NCBI GenBank assembly: GCA_019689695.1
Contig: JADGHA010000224.1
Location: 1-6,972, forward strand
DNA length: 6,972 nt
Origin: Micromonosporaceae bacterium
Lineage (GTDB): Bacteria > Actinomycetota > Actinomycetes > Mycobacteriales > Micromonosporaceae
Direction: 5' to 3'
Under the pieces are notes generated by a model that was given only the letters and a program-made list of their open reading frames with translations, did not search any database and was not told where the DNA came from. This document shows positions 6,384 to 6,972 of the stretch, piece by piece; position 1 is the first letter of the stretch, and each line of letters starts with the position of its first letter. The translations under genes were made by a program, and so were the position numbers.

Positions 6384-6784
6384 TGGCCACCGGTCACGAG
6401 TCCCCGCGCGCCCGCCGGACCGGCGCGCTGTTGTTGTGGTTCGGGGTGTTCGGCGGCGCCATCGCCTGGGCGGTGCACCTGATGGCCGCTTGGGGAACCG
6501 AGGAGCTCACCTGCGCCTCGGGCCATCGGACCATCTCGGGTACCCCGCTGGTGCTGGTGCTGGCGCTCATGGCGGCCATTCCCGGCGTCGTCGCCCTCGC
6601 CGCGCTGGGGGTGTCGTGGCGGGCCTGGCGGCAGACCGGCGACCACCGGGACGAGGACGGCGGGCGCCCGCTGGATCGGGCCCGACTGCTCGCCGTGGTC
6701 GGGATGTCGGCGAACCTGCTGTTCGTCGCCATCATCGCGTTCGACGCAGCCGCGCTCGCGGTGTTCCCGCCATGCCGGATCTGA
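6383..6784 (+). CDS. Small three-helix membrane protein of the oxidase operon, function unknown
   Basis: I do not recognise this 133-residue protein as a named family. It has three likely membrane helices (about 14-37, 54-79 and 100-128), a basic N-terminus (SPRARRTG) and a charged loop (RQTGDHRDEDGGRPLDRAR, 83-101) between helices 2 and 3. With the basic N-terminus inside, Cys44 (ELTCASGH) and Cys131 (FPPCRI at the C-terminus) would both lie outside, so they could form a disulfide or bind metal. The motif AWAVHLMAAW in helix 1 places a histidine (His32) within the membrane. The ATG shares one base with the ctaE stop, and the end overlaps the following assembly gene, so it is surely co-translated with the oxidase. 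It may be a fourth, subunit IV-like oxidase subunit or an assembly helper; this rests on position only. The coding call is firm, the role is not. Confidence 0.85.
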   Translation: MATGHESPRARRTGALLLWFGVFGGAIAWAVHLMAAWGTEELTCASGHRTISGTPLVLVLALMAAIPGVVALAALGVSWRAWRQTGDHRDEDGGRPLDRARLLAVVGMSANLLFVAIIAFDAAALAVFPPCRI

Positions 6785-6972
6785 GCCCGGTCCCGCTGGC
6801 CCACGGCGCCGCCGCCGACGCGGGGGAGCGCTGGTGGCAGATCGCGGCCGTCCTGTCGCTCGCCGCGCTCGGCGCCGGGTACGGCCGCGGCGTGCAGGAG
6901 CTGTGGAGCAGGGGCGGCGCCGGGGCGGCGGTGCCCCGCGCACGGGTGCTGGCGTTCGCCGTGGGACTGGTG
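6772..6972 (+). CDS. ctaG: CtaG-type caa3 oxidase assembly factor (N-terminus only, cut by window edge)
   Basis: Only the first 67 residues are in the window. A short N-terminus (MPDLSPVPLAHG) leads into a helix with GAGYGRGVQELWSRGGAG (34-51) and then RARVLAFAVGLV at the edge. The pattern of Y-x-RGV-x-x-LW, a glycine-rich basic loop, and arginine followed by AFxxGL resembles the start of the multi-helix caa3_CtaG family, which helps assemble caa3 oxidases, probably at the copper-delivery step. This is not the unrelated Cox11 family that is also called CtaG. The ATG at 6772 lies inside the end of the preceding gene in another frame, an overlap of 13 bp; no strong ribosome binding site is visible, so coupled translation is likely. 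The assignment rests on a short stretch plus operon context. Confidence 0.72.
   Translation, partial: MPDLSPVPLAHGAAADAGERWWQIAAVLSLAALGAGYGRGVQELWSRGGAGAAVPRARVLAFAVGLV

Overview
The window has very high GC content, with G or C at most third codon positions, several GTG starts, and genes joined by ATGA or GTGA overlaps. Subunit II of the oxidase carries a lipoprotein signal. Together these suggest an actinomycete-type bacterium. A high-GC proteobacterium cannot be excluded, and I cannot name a genus.

The layout is two divergent operons around a short control region. On the minus strand, from about 2607 down past the left edge, lie ccmC, ccmE and ccmF. These are heme-handling genes of System I cytochrome c maturation: CcmC loads heme onto the chaperone CcmE, and CcmF is the heme lyase that attaches it to apocytochrome c. 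The genes overlap by 4 bp at each junction, no ccmD lies between ccmC and ccmE, and ccmF is cut by the window edge. On the plus strand, from about 2712 past the right edge, lies a caa3-type cytochrome c oxidase operon: subunit II with a fused cytochrome c domain (ctaC), subunit I (ctaD), subunit III (ctaE), an unrecognised 133-residue membrane protein, and the start of a CtaG-type assembly factor.

The two halves fit together. The C-terminal domain of subunit II has a CAACH heme c site, so it needs a cytochrome c maturation system, and part of one is encoded back to back with it. The shared intergenic region (2608-2711, possibly to 2804) holds imperfect tandem repeats with a TGTCC-GAT-GGACA inverted repeat, and a second near-palindrome just before a strong Shine-Dalgarno sequence. 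The true start of ctaC is uncertain.

The most unusual signals are in subunit I. All metal and heme ligands are present, but the K-channel lysine is glutamine (Q346) and the D-channel glutamate of the HPEVY motif is aspartate (D270). Key positions match Rhodobacter sphaeroides numbering at a constant offset of 16, so these substitutions do not look like alignment errors. I saw no RNA genes, CRISPR arrays, mobile elements or clear terminators, and no gene-free stretch over 300 bases.
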